In this document: positions 52,426 through 62,648 of the stretch, one piece after another | Layout of the letters: the number at the start of each line of letters is the position of its first letter | Numbering within the stretch: the first letter of the stretch is position 1 | Assembly (NCBI GenBank): GCA_016712405.1 | Contig: JADJRD010000014.1 | Coordinates: forward strand, 62,001-126,000 | From: Cellvibrio sp. | GTDB lineage: Bacteria; Pseudomonadota; Gammaproteobacteria; Pseudomonadales; Cellvibrionaceae | Direction of reading: 5' to 3' | Length of the DNA: 64,000 nt | The notes under the pieces: generated by a model | What the model was told of the DNA's origin: nothing | Databases searched by the model: none | The model's input: only the letters and a program-made list of their open reading frames with translations | Program-made: the position numbers and the translations under genes

Positions 52426-55400
52426 ATGCGTGCAGCCTTCCTTATCAAGTCCATTTTACTCTTTGTAATATTGGGCTTGGTGGCTTGTGATAAGAATTCA
52501 GACACTTCTCAAATGGCGGATGCCTCAAGCACACAGTCAGTGTCGGCAGCTTGGGCGGAGCATTTGAGCGACTACCCGCGACGCTGGGTGGCGGCAGATG
52601 CGCCGATTTACATTCGATTTACGCATCCGGTCGTTGCCTCTGATCAAGTCAATAAAGCAGCCGATGATGATTTGGTGGAACTGGATATAGACACGCCAAT
52701 TAATTTGGTATTTACCGCTGAAGATGAATTGCGCATCACACCGGCAGAACGTTTTCCGAATGGCACCGCATTTCATTTAACACTGACTGCCGATGGTTTA
52801 AAGGATATTGATCAGTCCCTGGATGATTTTGTATTGAATTTGGAAACGCTTAAGCAAGAATTTGATCTGCAGGTAAACAGTTTGATTCCAGTTTCAGGGA
52901 CAGACGATCAAATGCAATTGACGGGTGCCATCATTACGACAGATTCGGCGGACATTAATCAGGTAAAAAAATTATTGACTGTTAAGCTAAATGAAAAAGA
53001 ACTTGCAATTGACTGGGCACAAGAGCTGGACCGCAAAACGAATCGATTTACTATCAACAACATTAATCGAACTGATGAGTCTGGAAAATTAGAATTGTCT
53101 TGGGATGGAGCTGCGCTAAAAAGTGATAAAAAAGGCGCGCGCGAAGTGGCAGTGCCGCAGCGCAATGTGTTTATCGTCACAGGGCTGCAGGTTGTGCATC
53201 AACCGGATACGCATGTTGAAATTCGTTTTTCAGATGAGCTCAACGCAACACAAAATCTTTCCGGTTTGGTGAAGGTAAATAATAGCGATGTTGAGTTAGT
53301 TCGCGATGGCAGTGTGTTACGTTATTTTCCTAAAGATATTGGCGACGGCCAACAAAATTTTGTGATTACCAATTCTATTTTGAATCATAAAGGTCAATCG
53401 CTCGATAAAGAATATTCTGAAGCTTTGGTATTAAGTTTGGCGAAGCCCTCTATTCGTTTCTCGGGCAGCACCAGTATTCTTCCCGATGCCAAACAATTAT
53501 CCGTTCCTTTTGAAGCCCAAGGTGTTGATTCGGTCCAGGTTATCGCTTTCCAAATTTTTGACAATAAAATTGGCCAATATTTACAAGATAACCGATTGAA
53601 TGATGTGGGTTACTCTGCACCCACACAAACAGGTCGGTATCTCTGGCGAAAAACGTTTAAATTGCCGGAGGTTCCTCGTGAAGGTTTGCGACGCTTCAAT
53701 CTGGATCTGACAGAATTCATGCAACAACATCATACGGGTTTGATTCGTTTGGAGTTGCAAATTGATCGCAGTAATTCGGTTTATAATTGTGAAGCGGAAC
53801 GCCCAACAGAACCCGTATTGCCTATGCCAAAAGATGCAGAGGGCGGTGGCTATTATGAAGAGCAGGAATCCACACCAGAATGGTATCGTCAATATTATGA
53901 ATCCAGTGGTTATTACGACTGGAATGAAGTTTACAATCCCTGTCACGACTATTATTTTTCATCCAACAATAACGATACTCATGCAAAACGTAATTTCTTG
54001 GCATCGAATATTGGTTTGATTGCAAAACTGGGGGGCGATCAACATTTGCATGTGATCAGCACTCAACTTAATTCCGCCAATCCATTAGCCAATACCAAAA
54101 TTGATGTATTTAATTATCAAGATCAACCCATAGGCCAAGGCACAACCGATGCACAAGGCATGGCAGATATTAAAGTTGATGGCACACCTTTTTATATTCA
54201 AGCGACCAATAAAGAACAACAAGGTTATTTGCGTTTGCGTAAATCCGACGCATTACCCACCAATCAATTTGATGTGGGCGGTGAACAAATTTCTGGTGGA
54301 TTAAAAGGATTTATTTATGGCGAGCGCGATGTCTGGCGTCCGGGCGATGATATTTTCCTGAGCTTTATTTTGGAAGATAAACAAGAAACCTTGCCTGCTA
54401 ATCACCCGGTAAAATTGGATTTGTTTGATCCATCCGGCAAAAAAGTATTAAGCCAAACCAGCACCCAAGCGGTAGGTGATATTTATACTTTTGCGATTAA
54501 AACCGAAGAAACGGCTCCAACAGGAAATTATCGTGCAGTGGTGCATGTGGGTAATCATTTCTTTGACAAAATGTTAAAGATTGAAATGGTAGTGCCCAAT
54601 CGCTTGAAAGTGGATGTTACGCCAGATGTAACACCTTTGGTTTATTCTGAAATGCCCATGAACGTCAATCTATTTTCACAATGGTTGCACGGCGGCACGG
54701 CGAAAAAATTAAAAGCCGATACTGAAGTCAAATTGTTTGCCAAGAAAACCACATTCGACGGGTACGGGCAATTTGATTTTGATGATGATGTGCGCAAAGT
54801 TGCCAGCAGCTCAATCAAAGTATTTGAAGGCAATCTTGATGAAAAAGGCAGTGCCAATTTTGATGTAAATTTTTCATTGGATTCGATTCCGCCAGGAAAA
54901 GTCACCGCCAATTTTATCACTCGCGTATTTGAAGAAAGTGGCAATTTCAGTACTGTCATGCGTCCATTCGATTATTTGCATTTCAATACCTGGTTTGGTT
55001 TGAGTTTGCCAAAAGGTGATGGTTACATGGGCTCATTGAGTCGCGATGAAGATCACGAGGTATTAATTCAAGTATTAAATGACCAAGGAAAACCGCAAGA
55101 AAATTATTCAACCACTATCAGTGTCTATGAATTGGAATGGCGTTGGTGGTGGGATGAAGAAGCACAAAGTCTTGCCGATTATTTTTCAGAAAGTTCACAT
55201 ACCCCCATCTCATCAGAAACTGTTGATAGCGATAGCGACGGCCGTATTAAATGGACCTTGGATCACACCAAATACAATTGGGGTCGTCATTTAATTCGTG
55301 TTTGCGATGGCAATGATAGTGAAAACGGTCACTGCACCAGTCAGGAAGTTTATTTGGGTTGGAGTTGGGACGATGCCGGCAGCAATAATGCTGCAACTCA

Positions 55401-58068
55401 ATTAATGCTGAGCAGCGATCAAGAAAAATATGCTGTTGGTGATACCGCAAAAGTGCGTTTGCCAAAATCCACGCAAGGCCGCGTATTAATGAGCATCGAA
55501 ACCGGCAGCAAAGTTTTAAAAACCGGCTGGTTGGATATCAGTGCTGATCAACGCGATGTTGAAATTCCTATCACCGCTGAAATGGCACCCAATGCTTATG
55601 TGCATTTAATGTTGTTGTTGCCGCATCAGGAACGAGAAGCCGATGCACCGATTCGACTTTATGGTGTGGTGCCCTTGATTGTTGAAGATCCCAAAACACT
55701 GTTGGAACCTGTATTGGAAACGGCAGAAAAAGTTCGACCTGAAACTGAATTCGACATTAAAGTCAGCGAAAAAAATCAACGTGCTATGACTTACACCTTA
55801 GCTGTTGTTGATGAAGGTTTGTTGGGTTTAACCGATTTCCATGTGCCCGATGCTCATTCCAATTTCTTCCAACGCGAAGCATTAGGCGTACGTACTTGGG
55901 ATTTGTTTGATCAGGTTGTCGGTGCTTATGGCGCGTCTCTTGAAAGAGTTTTATCCATCGGGGGTTCGGATGCTGCATTGGATGCTGATCGCAAACGTCG
56001 CGAGCGTCGCTTCCCACCGATTGTGAAATTTGTTGGCGCCTTCCAATTAAAAGCCGGTGAAACACAAGAGCACAAAATTAAATTGCCACCTTACATGGGT
56101 GCTGTGCGTGTAATGTTGGTGGCGGCTGATACCTCAACGAAAACACCGGCCTATGGAAAAGTTGAAACCAGTGTAAAAGTCACACAACCAGTCGTCGCTT
56201 ACGCAACACTGCCGCGCGTACTCGGCCCAGGTGAAGAAGTGAATTTACCGGTGAATGTGTTTGTAAGTGAAGCTGATATTAAAACTGTTGATGTCAGTGT
56301 CGAAGCCAACGAAATTTTCACGATTGTTGAAGGCAAAACCCAACTCAGCTTTACCGAGCCTGGTGATGCGATTGCGATTCTAAAATTAAAAGTAAATGAT
56401 CGAATCGGTAAAGGCCATGTAAAAGTGGTGGCTTCTGCCGGTGAAGAATCAGCCACGCAAGAAATTTATATTGATTCACGCACACCGAATTTGCCGACGA
56501 CTGTTAGCGAAAGTAAATTACTGGCGCCAGGCGAAACCTGGGAATCACCATTGGCTGCCAACGGTATGTTTGGTACTAATCAAGCCAGCATTGAAGTCAG
56601 TAGTTTGCCACCGCTGAATTTGGATAAGCGTTTGCAATATTTAATTGCCTATCCACACGGCTGTATTGAACAAACCACTTCATCCGTATTTCCGCAATTG
56701 CGTTTAAATAAATTAACGAACTTGGATGCAAAACAAAAACAGGAAATCGATAAAAATATCAATGCAGCTATTCGTCGATTAGCGGGTTTCCAAACAGCAA
56801 CAGGAGGCTTCAGTTATTGGCCGGGCGAATCTTACGTGAATGAATGGGGCTCAACTTACGCAGGACACTTCTTGTTGGAAGCAAAGCGTGTAGGTTATGC
56901 AGTGCCTGACACAATGCTCAGTAATTGGATTAATTATCAACGAAGCGCTGCGCGAATTAGCAATGATGATGGCTATTATTATTCTGAATCAGTACAAGCC
57001 TATCGCCTCTACACTTTAGCATTGGCGAATGCCGCTGAAATGTCGGCAATGAATCGTCTGCGCGAAGCATTCAATAAAGTGGATTATCGTTACGATCACT
57101 ATCGTGCAACAACACGTTGGTTATTAGCCTTGGCTTATCAACATGTGGGAATAAAAGATGTCGCCACTGAATTGATGCAAGCAGCGGGTACGAGTGTGCC
57201 TGTGTATGACGATTGGGGTTACACCTACGGTTCTGATTTGCGCGATCGTTCGATTTTATTAAGCGCGATGATGCAAACCAGTGCCGATAAAGAAAGTACA
57301 TGGAAAATTGCAGAACAGGTTGCACAAACACTGTCAGCTGATAATTGGTATTCCACGCAGAGTATTGCTTGGGCATTAATGGCCATGAGTGATTTTGCAG
57401 AACAAAATACTGATAGTAAAAATCCGATGCGATTTGCTGTGAAAGAAGAAGGTCAAGCAGATTGGAAAGATCTTTCAACGAGCAACACGCTGTTCAAGCA
57501 AACTATCGCTACACCTAAAATCAGTGTGCGAAATGATTCGGATAAAAATCTGCGCGTGTTAGTCAGCAATCGTGGTATTCCAGCGAATTTATACGAACAA
57601 CCCAAAGCGCAAGGTTTGGATTTAGCTGTGTCGTTTATGAGTATGGATAATAAACCGCTGAATATTGATCAATTGCCACAAGGCACAGATTTTATTGCCG
57701 AGATCACCGTGAGTGCCGATTTCCGACATCTAAATCGCGAAAAACTGGAAGATCTTTCTTTCACTGCCGTAGTGCCAAGTGGCTGGCAAATTCGCAACGA
57801 ACGCCTCGAAGGTTCGCAGTTACCCAAAGGCATAGATTACATGGATATTCGCGATGACAGAGTGATGGCCTACTTCAGTCTCTGGCAAGATTATTATTGG
57901 TACTACCGCTATCAAGATCGCAATCAAACCAGCGTTACTGTGCGTTTGATTTTGAACGCGAGCTACGCCGGTAAATTCTATTTACCCGGCTGGCAAACCA
58001 GCGCCATGTATAACGAAGAAATACAGGCATCATCCAAAGGTAATTGGGTTGAGGTGATTGCGAAGTAA
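52426..58068 (+). CDS. Alpha-2-macroglobulin family lipoprotein (YfhM-like)
   Basis: An 1880-residue protein, the largest here. The signal peptide ends LGLVAC with the lipidated cysteine at residue 21, so it should be anchored in an envelope membrane. Several MG-type beta domains follow; ERDVWRPGDDIFLSF marks the entry to the core. The thioester motif PHGCIEQ has its cysteine at residue 1413 and lies in the helical thioester domain. Bacterial homologues trap proteases that breach the outer membrane. The ATG at 52426 follows AAGGAA; a hairpin terminator follows at 58075. Confidence 0.93.
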   Translation: MRAAFLIKSILLFVILGLVACDKNSDTSQMADASSTQSVSAAWAEHLSDYPRRWVAADAPIYIRFTHPVVASDQVNKAADDDLVELDIDTPINLVFTAEDELRITPAERFPNGTAFHLTLTADGLKDIDQSLDDFVLNLETLKQEFDLQVNSLIPVSGTDDQMQLTGAIITTDSADINQVKKLLTVKLNEKELAIDWAQELDRKTNRFTINNINRTDESGKLELSWDGAALKSDKKGAREVAVPQRNVFIVTGLQVVHQPDTHVEIRFSDELNATQNLSGLVKVNNSDVELVRDGSVLRYFPKDIGDGQQNFVITNSILNHKGQSLDKEYSEALVLSLAKPSIRFSGSTSILPDAKQLSVPFEAQGVDSVQVIAFQIFDNKIGQYLQDNRLNDVGYSAPTQTGRYLWRKTFKLPEVPREGLRRFNLDLTEFMQQHHTGLIRLELQIDRSNSVYNCEAERPTEPVLPMPKDAEGGGYYEEQESTPEWYRQYYESSGYYDWNEVYNPCHDYYFSSNNNDTHAKRNFLASNIGLIAKLGGDQHLHVISTQLNSANPLANTKIDVFNYQDQPIGQGTTDAQGMADIKVDGTPFYIQATNKEQQGYLRLRKSDALPTNQFDVGGEQISGGLKGFIYGERDVWRPGDDIFLSFILEDKQETLPANHPVKLDLFDPSGKKVLSQTSTQAVGDIYTFAIKTEETAPTGNYRAVVHVGNHFFDKMLKIEMVVPNRLKVDVTPDVTPLVYSEMPMNVNLFSQWLHGGTAKKLKADTEVKLFAKKTTFDGYGQFDFDDDVRKVASSSIKVFEGNLDEKGSANFDVNFSLDSIPPGKVTANFITRVFEESGNFSTVMRPFDYLHFNTWFGLSLPKGDGYMGSLSRDEDHEVLIQVLNDQGKPQENYSTTISVYELEWRWWWDEEAQSLADYFSESSHTPISSETVDSDSDGRIKWTLDHTKYNWGRHLIRVCDGNDSENGHCTSQEVYLGWSWDDAGSNNAATQLMLSSDQEKYAVGDTAKVRLPKSTQGRVLMSIETGSKVLKTGWLDISADQRDVEIPITAEMAPNAYVHLMLLLPHQEREADAPIRLYGVVPLIVEDPKTLLEPVLETAEKVRPETEFDIKVSEKNQRAMTYTLAVVDEGLLGLTDFHVPDAHSNFFQREALGVRTWDLFDQVVGAYGASLERVLSIGGSDAALDADRKRRERRFPPIVKFVGAFQLKAGETQEHKIKLPPYMGAVRVMLVAADTSTKTPAYGKVETSVKVTQPVVAYATLPRVLGPGEEVNLPVNVFVSEADIKTVDVSVEANEIFTIVEGKTQLSFTEPGDAIAILKLKVNDRIGKGHVKVVASAGEESATQEIYIDSRTPNLPTTVSESKLLAPGETWESPLAANGMFGTNQASIEVSSLPPLNLDKRLQYLIAYPHGCIEQTTSSVFPQLRLNKLTNLDAKQKQEIDKNINAAIRRLAGFQTATGGFSYWPGESYVNEWGSTYAGHFLLEAKRVGYAVPDTMLSNWINYQRSAARISNDDGYYYSESVQAYRLYTLALANAAEMSAMNRLREAFNKVDYRYDHYRATTRWLLALAYQHVGIKDVATELMQAAGTSVPVYDDWGYTYGSDLRDRSILLSAMMQTSADKESTWKIAEQVAQTLSADNWYSTQSIAWALMAMSDFAEQNTDSKNPMRFAVKEEGQADWKDLSTSNTLFKQTIATPKISVRNDSDKNLRVLVSNRGIPANLYEQPKAQGLDLAVSFMSMDNKPLNIDQLPQGTDFIAEITVSADFRHLNREKLEDLSFTAVVPSGWQIRNERLEGSQLPKGIDYMDIRDDRVMAYFSLWQDYYWYYRYQDRNQTSVTVRLILNASYAGKFYLPGWQTSAMYNEEIQASSKGNWVEVIAK

Positions 58069-58074
58069 ATTGTT

Positions 58075-58105
58075 AGCAGGGCGACAAATAAGTCGCCCTG
58101 CTTTT
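58075..58105 (+). terminator. Terminator after the alpha-2-macroglobulin gene
   Basis: AGCAGGGCGAC (58075-58085) and GTCGCCCTGCT (58092-58102) form an eleven-base stem with loop AAATAA, followed by TTTT. The ribosome site of the next gene (GGAG) begins right after the T run, so some read-through may occur. Confidence 0.85.
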
Positions 58106-58118
58106 GGAGTTTAGAAAA

Positions 58119-58442
58119 ATGCAATTCTTTGAAAAATTAGTTGTATTTATGTTTGTGACAATTGTTTTGCAGGCATGCACTAGCACCAAAGCAGCTCACA
58201 CTTCACGATTTTTCCACTCTTGGAAGTATTCGCTAAATAATTCTGCCGTCTCGTTTTGGTACATAGGAGAAACTGAACGATATTATTACATTGAAGAAAG
58301 GCGACCATTTGCTAATTATATTTATGAGTTGTCGAAGAGGGATGTAGAAATATCAAAAGTCGCAAAAATGTTCCCTTGTAAATCTGTCCATAGTTGCAAG
58401 GCGACAAACTTGAAATCTGATATGGTTAGGTTTATAGAGTAA
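58119..58442 (+). CDS. Small lipoprotein, unknown
   Basis: A 107-residue putative lipoprotein. The signal peptide ends in LQAC (cysteine near residue 20) followed by a TSTKAA tail. The mature part has many aromatics (FWYIGETERYYYIEE) and two cysteines near the C-terminus (FPCKSVHSC). GGAG lies 9 bases before the ATG at 58119. It is not recognised. It lies ahead of the two DUF4139 genes, in an AT-rich stretch unlike the DNA before it. Confidence 0.6.
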   Translation: MQFFEKLVVFMFVTIVLQACTSTKAAHTSRFFHSWKYSLNNSAVSFWYIGETERYYYIEERRPFANYIYELSKRDVEISKVAKMFPCKSVHSCKATNLKSDMVRFIE

Positions 58443-58480
58443 AAAATCTTTAGTAATACTTCAAAATGGAAAATTACCTT

Positions 58481-59857
58481 ATGAAAAACAAAATAGTCCT
58501 ATTGTTAATTCTCTTTGTAAATTTGGTGATGGCAGACTCCTCTGAATTGACCTTAACTGTTTATAACGAAGATTTGGCACTTATCGAGGACAAGCGACAA
58601 ATTAATTTGCAGAAAGGTAAAAATCATATTGAGTTTATAGATGTATCGCCTTTGATTAGGCCTGAGACGGTTTCCCTGAAAGCCGACGGGATAACAATAC
58701 TTGAACAAAACTTTGATTTTGATTTGCTAACACCTGAAAAATTAATGGAGAAATCTGTTAATCAAGAAATAAGAATTGTTCGGGTTAATCCCGGTAATGG
58801 TAACCAAGTAACCGAAAAAGCAAAAGTGCTGTCAGTTAATCAAGGTGCAATATTAGATATCAACGGTCAAATTGAGATATTGCGTGCAGACAGTATTCCG
58901 ACAAGAGTCATATTTGACAAAATACCCAGTAACTTACGATCAAAGCCGACTTTATCCATCGATGTGTTGAGTAAAAAAGATGGCTTGGAAGCTATGACGC
59001 TTAGTTATCTTTCTACAGGGATTACTTGGAAATCAGATTACGTGGCATTATTCGATGAAAAAAATAAATCTATGGATATACAAGGATGGCTCACATTAAC
59101 GAACAAGACTGGCATATCATTTTCTGACATCAAGTTGCAAGTGATTGCTGGTGAAATCTATTTGTCGGATAGTGAAGATGAATTTGAAAAAAATTATAAA
59201 CAAAAAAAATCGAATGCCGTATTTTATGCAGGGGACCAACAAAAATCTGAATTGTTGGACTATTACATTTATAAAATTCCTAATAGAACGACAATTGAAA
59301 ATAATCAATCCAAACAAATTGGTTTTATGGAAATGGCTTCAGTTAAATCTGAAAAGTTCTATTCTTATGAGTCTTCCGATTTCAGCAGCCGAACTGACTC
59401 TGAGCCGGTAGAAGTGGGAGTAAAATTTGTTAATGGTTATACAGATAAATATGGATTTGCTTTACCGGCTGGAATTATCAGGGTTTATATACGAGATGTC
59501 AGGGGCAACCCAACTTTTATTGGTGAGTCAAGTATCAACCACACTCCTGTAGGTGCAGAAGTCTTTGTTCGTACTGGTCAAGCTTTTGATGTGCTTGCCA
59601 AGTCAACATTAGTCTCAGAAGAGCAGTCAGGTAGCAAAATTAAATATGTTGTTGAGTATGAATTCTATAATGCGAGAAGCCATTCGGTGGAAGTGCTATT
59701 TAATCAAGAAAACTATCATGGGAGACAAAAAATAATTGATTACAATTTGCCACCTAAAACCACCCATGCGGATCTTACGTCATGGGTGGTGCCAATAGGT
59801 GCAAAAGAGAAATTTGTATTGAAGTTTACTGCAGTTGTTGAAAAAAATAAAAAATGA
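58481..59857 (+). CDS. DUF4139 domain-containing secreted protein
   Basis: A 458-residue protein with a signal peptide (MKNKIVLLLILFVNLVMA) and the DUF4139 architecture: an N-terminal beta domain starting LTLTVYNEDLALIED, then the core with LSYLSTGITWKSDYVALFD and a C-terminal region ending DLTSWVVPIGAKEKFVLKF. The family is widespread but uncharacterised, with mucoidy-related annotations. The ATG at 58481 is preferred over one at 58466 because it leaves a clean signal peptide. It overlaps the next, paralogous gene by 4 bases. Confidence 0.82.
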   Translation: MKNKIVLLLILFVNLVMADSSELTLTVYNEDLALIEDKRQINLQKGKNHIEFIDVSPLIRPETVSLKADGITILEQNFDFDLLTPEKLMEKSVNQEIRIVRVNPGNGNQVTEKAKVLSVNQGAILDINGQIEILRADSIPTRVIFDKIPSNLRSKPTLSIDVLSKKDGLEAMTLSYLSTGITWKSDYVALFDEKNKSMDIQGWLTLTNKTGISFSDIKLQVIAGEIYLSDSEDEFEKNYKQKKSNAVFYAGDQQKSELLDYYIYKIPNRTTIENNQSKQIGFMEMASVKSEKFYSYESSDFSSRTDSEPVEVGVKFVNGYTDKYGFALPAGIIRVYIRDVRGNPTFIGESSINHTPVGAEVFVRTGQAFDVLAKSTLVSEEQSGSKIKYVVEYEFYNARSHSVEVLFNQENYHGRQKIIDYNLPPKTTHADLTSWVVPIGAKEKFVLKFTAVVEKNKK

Positions 59858-61401
59858 AATTGATTCTAAACTACATTTTACTATTTTCGGTATTAGTATC
59901 GAATTTAGTTTTTTCTGAAACTGTATCTGTTGCTGCGAATGAAAAAGAGCTAACCATTTATAGAGATGAAACATATGGCAGCTTCTATGAGCTGGGTGAA
60001 GATGGAGTGGAAGATGCTGGGCTAGCCATGGTAACTGAATATCGTGATATTCAGTTATATCAAGGTGAAAACTTAATATTGCTTAAAGACATAGTGGATG
60101 GAATTATTCCGCAAACTCTCAATATGAACGATATCGAGAACAGTTTGCAGGAAAGTAATTTCACCTACAATTTACTCACGCCATCTGATTTATTATTTCA
60201 TTCATTAAATCAACCTGTGTTGTTGGTAAGAACTAATCCAAAAACAGGGAAAATTGCGAATATTCCAGCCATCATTCGCTCTACATCAGAAACAGTATTG
60301 TTAGAAATAGATGGCAAGTTAGAACCGTTAGGATGCAATGGATATAAAGAAAAATTGGTTTTTTCGAAAATCCCTACTGGATTAGTGGAGTCACCTGAGC
60401 TGAGGTTAAGATTGCAGGCGAAAGAAACTCGAAAAGTTAGAATTAAATTAAGTTATTTGGTTGCTGGTATTCAATGGAAAGCTAATTACACTGCAATTTT
60501 AAATTTTTCGAAAAAGACATTCAACCTGTCTGCTTGGGTTACCGTACTAAATTCTCGCTCTAGCAGTTTTCACAATGCTTCAATTCAAGTTGTTGCTGGA
60601 AGACTGGAGACTCAATGGGCAACGATACCTCCAGAATTAGAAAAGGCAATAGCAAATACAGATTGCTGGCCTGTGTTGCTGCATAAGAAAAAATCCTATT
60701 CTGAAGAAGATGAGGTGGAAGAAATAATTGTAACTGGTATTCGAGCATCTTTGACGAAACCTGAAGAGCTCGACGATTACAAGTTATATGTTTTTCCGCA
60801 CAAAACTGATTTGACTGCAAAGCAGACTAAGCAAATCATGATACTAAATAATAGTGATATTCCATTTAAATTGGAATATGAGTATTTATTCGCATTTGAA
60901 GAAATATTGAGTGATGATGAATCAGAAAAATTGCGTTTTGCCTATGCCAATCTTGTAACTGAAAATCTTGAAAAAAATAATCTTGGTGTGCCCGTTCCGG
61001 CGGGTGAAATTTTGTTTTATGAGAAAGTGAATAATGCTTCTATCTTGATAAATCACGACTATCCAGGTGAAGTAAAAGATGCCCCTTATGGCGCGCTCAT
61101 AAAATGGGGTCTTGCACAAGATAAAAGAATTACTATTTATCGTGAATATTCAAAGCAAGAAGGAACTGATGATAATCCAATAGTCACACTTGAATTTCTT
61201 ATTGAAAATAAATTATCAGAAGCTATCGTATTAACAATAAAACAATATGATTATTATGGATCCTATAAGGTAAAAAAAATAAAATACGCAAATGCTAAAG
61301 TGCTTAAAGAAGATGGTCTTTATTCTTGGAAAGTACACTTGCCTTCGCACTCAAAGACACGATTTAAAGCAAAAATTGAACTGACAGAAAATCAGTACTA
61401 A
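59854..61401 (+). CDS. DUF4139-like protein with internal TonB-box-like motif
   Basis: A 515-residue paralogue of the upstream gene. A signal peptide (to about residue 22) precedes the N-terminal domain (ELTIYRDETYGS) and the core LSYLVAGIQWKANYTAIL, matching DUF4139. Unlike its neighbour it has an insert around residues 280-305 with EEIIVTGIRASL (E289 to L300), which is typical of the TonB box in TonB-dependent receptors of this bacterial group. No receptor barrel is present. The insert could bind TonB or be a copied segment. Confidence 0.8.
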   Translation: MKLILNYILLFSVLVSNLVFSETVSVAANEKELTIYRDETYGSFYELGEDGVEDAGLAMVTEYRDIQLYQGENLILLKDIVDGIIPQTLNMNDIENSLQESNFTYNLLTPSDLLFHSLNQPVLLVRTNPKTGKIANIPAIIRSTSETVLLEIDGKLEPLGCNGYKEKLVFSKIPTGLVESPELRLRLQAKETRKVRIKLSYLVAGIQWKANYTAILNFSKKTFNLSAWVTVLNSRSSSFHNASIQVVAGRLETQWATIPPELEKAIANTDCWPVLLHKKKSYSEEDEVEEIIVTGIRASLTKPEELDDYKLYVFPHKTDLTAKQTKQIMILNNSDIPFKLEYEYLFAFEEILSDDESEKLRFAYANLVTENLEKNNLGVPVPAGEILFYEKVNNASILINHDYPGEVKDAPYGALIKWGLAQDKRITIYREYSKQEGTDDNPIVTLEFLIENKLSEAIVLTIKQYDYYGSYKVKKIKYANAKVLKEDGLYSWKVHLPSHSKTRFKAKIELTENQY

Positions 61402-61476
61402 TTTGCAAAACCCATCCTTGATCAAATAACCATCATTGTGTAATATCAAAGTTCAACCTTGGATTTACACAAAGTC

Positions 61477-62643
61477 ATGTTTAATCGAAAAATTATCAGT
61501 GAAATCAATCTTTTAGCAAGTCAATTTCGTGTGTTGACTTTGTTGGGGCCGCGTCAGTCGGGTAAAACCACTCTGACTCGGATGGCATTTCCCGACTATG
61601 AATATCTGTCATTGGAAGATCCTGATCATCGTCAGTACGCAACGGATGATCCAAGAGGGTTTCTCAATGATCATCCCAAACGGGTGATTTTTGATGAGGT
61701 GCAGCGAGTGCCTCAACTTTTGTCTTACATCCAAACGCGGGTGGATGGCGACAAGATCAAGGCACAATTTATTTTGACGGGCAGTCATCAATTGGAGTTG
61801 GGTGCGGCTATTACCCAATCCTTGGCGGGGCGCACGGCGGTATTGAAATTACTGCCGTTATCTATGGCAGAGCTTTATGAAGACCAGTCTGTTCCAGATA
61901 TAGACAGTCTATTATTGGACGGTTTTATGCCGGGTAAACATGCGGATCAAATTGATACGGTGCGCTTTTATCGCGCCTATTTTCAAACCTATGTTGAACG
62001 GGACGTGCGACAAATTATTAACCTAAAAGATGCGAATAAATTTGAAAAAATGGTTAGGCTTTGTGCGGGTAGAATTGGCCAATTGATTAATCAAGTTTCA
62101 CTCGCGAATGATGTTGGCGTTTCCGCAACGACCATTAACGAATGGCTGTCTGTATTGGAGGCATCTTTTATTATTTTTCGATTGCAGCCTTATCACGACA
62201 ATATGGGCAAACGTTTAATTAAAACACCCAAACTCTATTTTGTGGATACAGGCTTGGCTGCATGGCTATTGGGCATTGAAACCAAAGTACAAATGCAGCG
62301 TGATCCATTGCGTGGGAATTTATTTGAAAATCTAGTGATACTGGATCGGTTAAAATCCTATTACAACCAAGGGCGAGACCCGTCGTTATTTTTTTATAGG
62401 GATAGCCATGGCAACGAAGTGGACTTAATCGAAAAACAACACAACGGATTACTCGCAACTGAAATCAAATCAGCACAGACTTGGCACTCCAGCTTTTCAA
62501 AAGGACTGGATCATTTTTCGGCGCTAAAAAAGAATGTCGAAAATCATATTATTTATGGCGGCGAACAATCGCGTGTTACGGAAAAATACCGTTTGGTTTC
62601 GTATCAAGAATTGGCTGAGTTTGGCGAGATACAAATAAAATAA
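61477..62643 (+). CDS. AAA ATPase with DUF4143 domain
   Basis: A 388-residue protein of the ATPase/DUF4143 family. Walker A is GPRQSGKTT (residues 24-32) and the RVIFDEVQRVP Walker B follows near residue 78. The C-terminal DUF4143 domain starts around residue 200 and shows GNLFENLVI and FYRDSHGNEVDLIE, a pattern found in PD-(D/E)XK-like nucleases. Such genes are solitary, often accessory, and of unknown function. The ATG at 61477 is taken as the start; no ribosome site is strong. Confidence 0.85.
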   Translation: MFNRKIISEINLLASQFRVLTLLGPRQSGKTTLTRMAFPDYEYLSLEDPDHRQYATDDPRGFLNDHPKRVIFDEVQRVPQLLSYIQTRVDGDKIKAQFILTGSHQLELGAAITQSLAGRTAVLKLLPLSMAELYEDQSVPDIDSLLLDGFMPGKHADQIDTVRFYRAYFQTYVERDVRQIINLKDANKFEKMVRLCAGRIGQLINQVSLANDVGVSATTINEWLSVLEASFIIFRLQPYHDNMGKRLIKTPKLYFVDTGLAAWLLGIETKVQMQRDPLRGNLFENLVILDRLKSYYNQGRDPSLFFYRDSHGNEVDLIEKQHNGLLATEIKSAQTWHSSFSKGLDHFSALKKNVENHIIYGGEQSRVTEKYRLVSYQELAEFGEIQIK

Positions 62644-62648
62644 TTTGT

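Noticed and set aside
53581..57478. Antisense frames opposite the alpha-2-macroglobulin gene
   Set aside because: They are interrupted, lack ribosome sites and lie against a clear 1880-residue protein.
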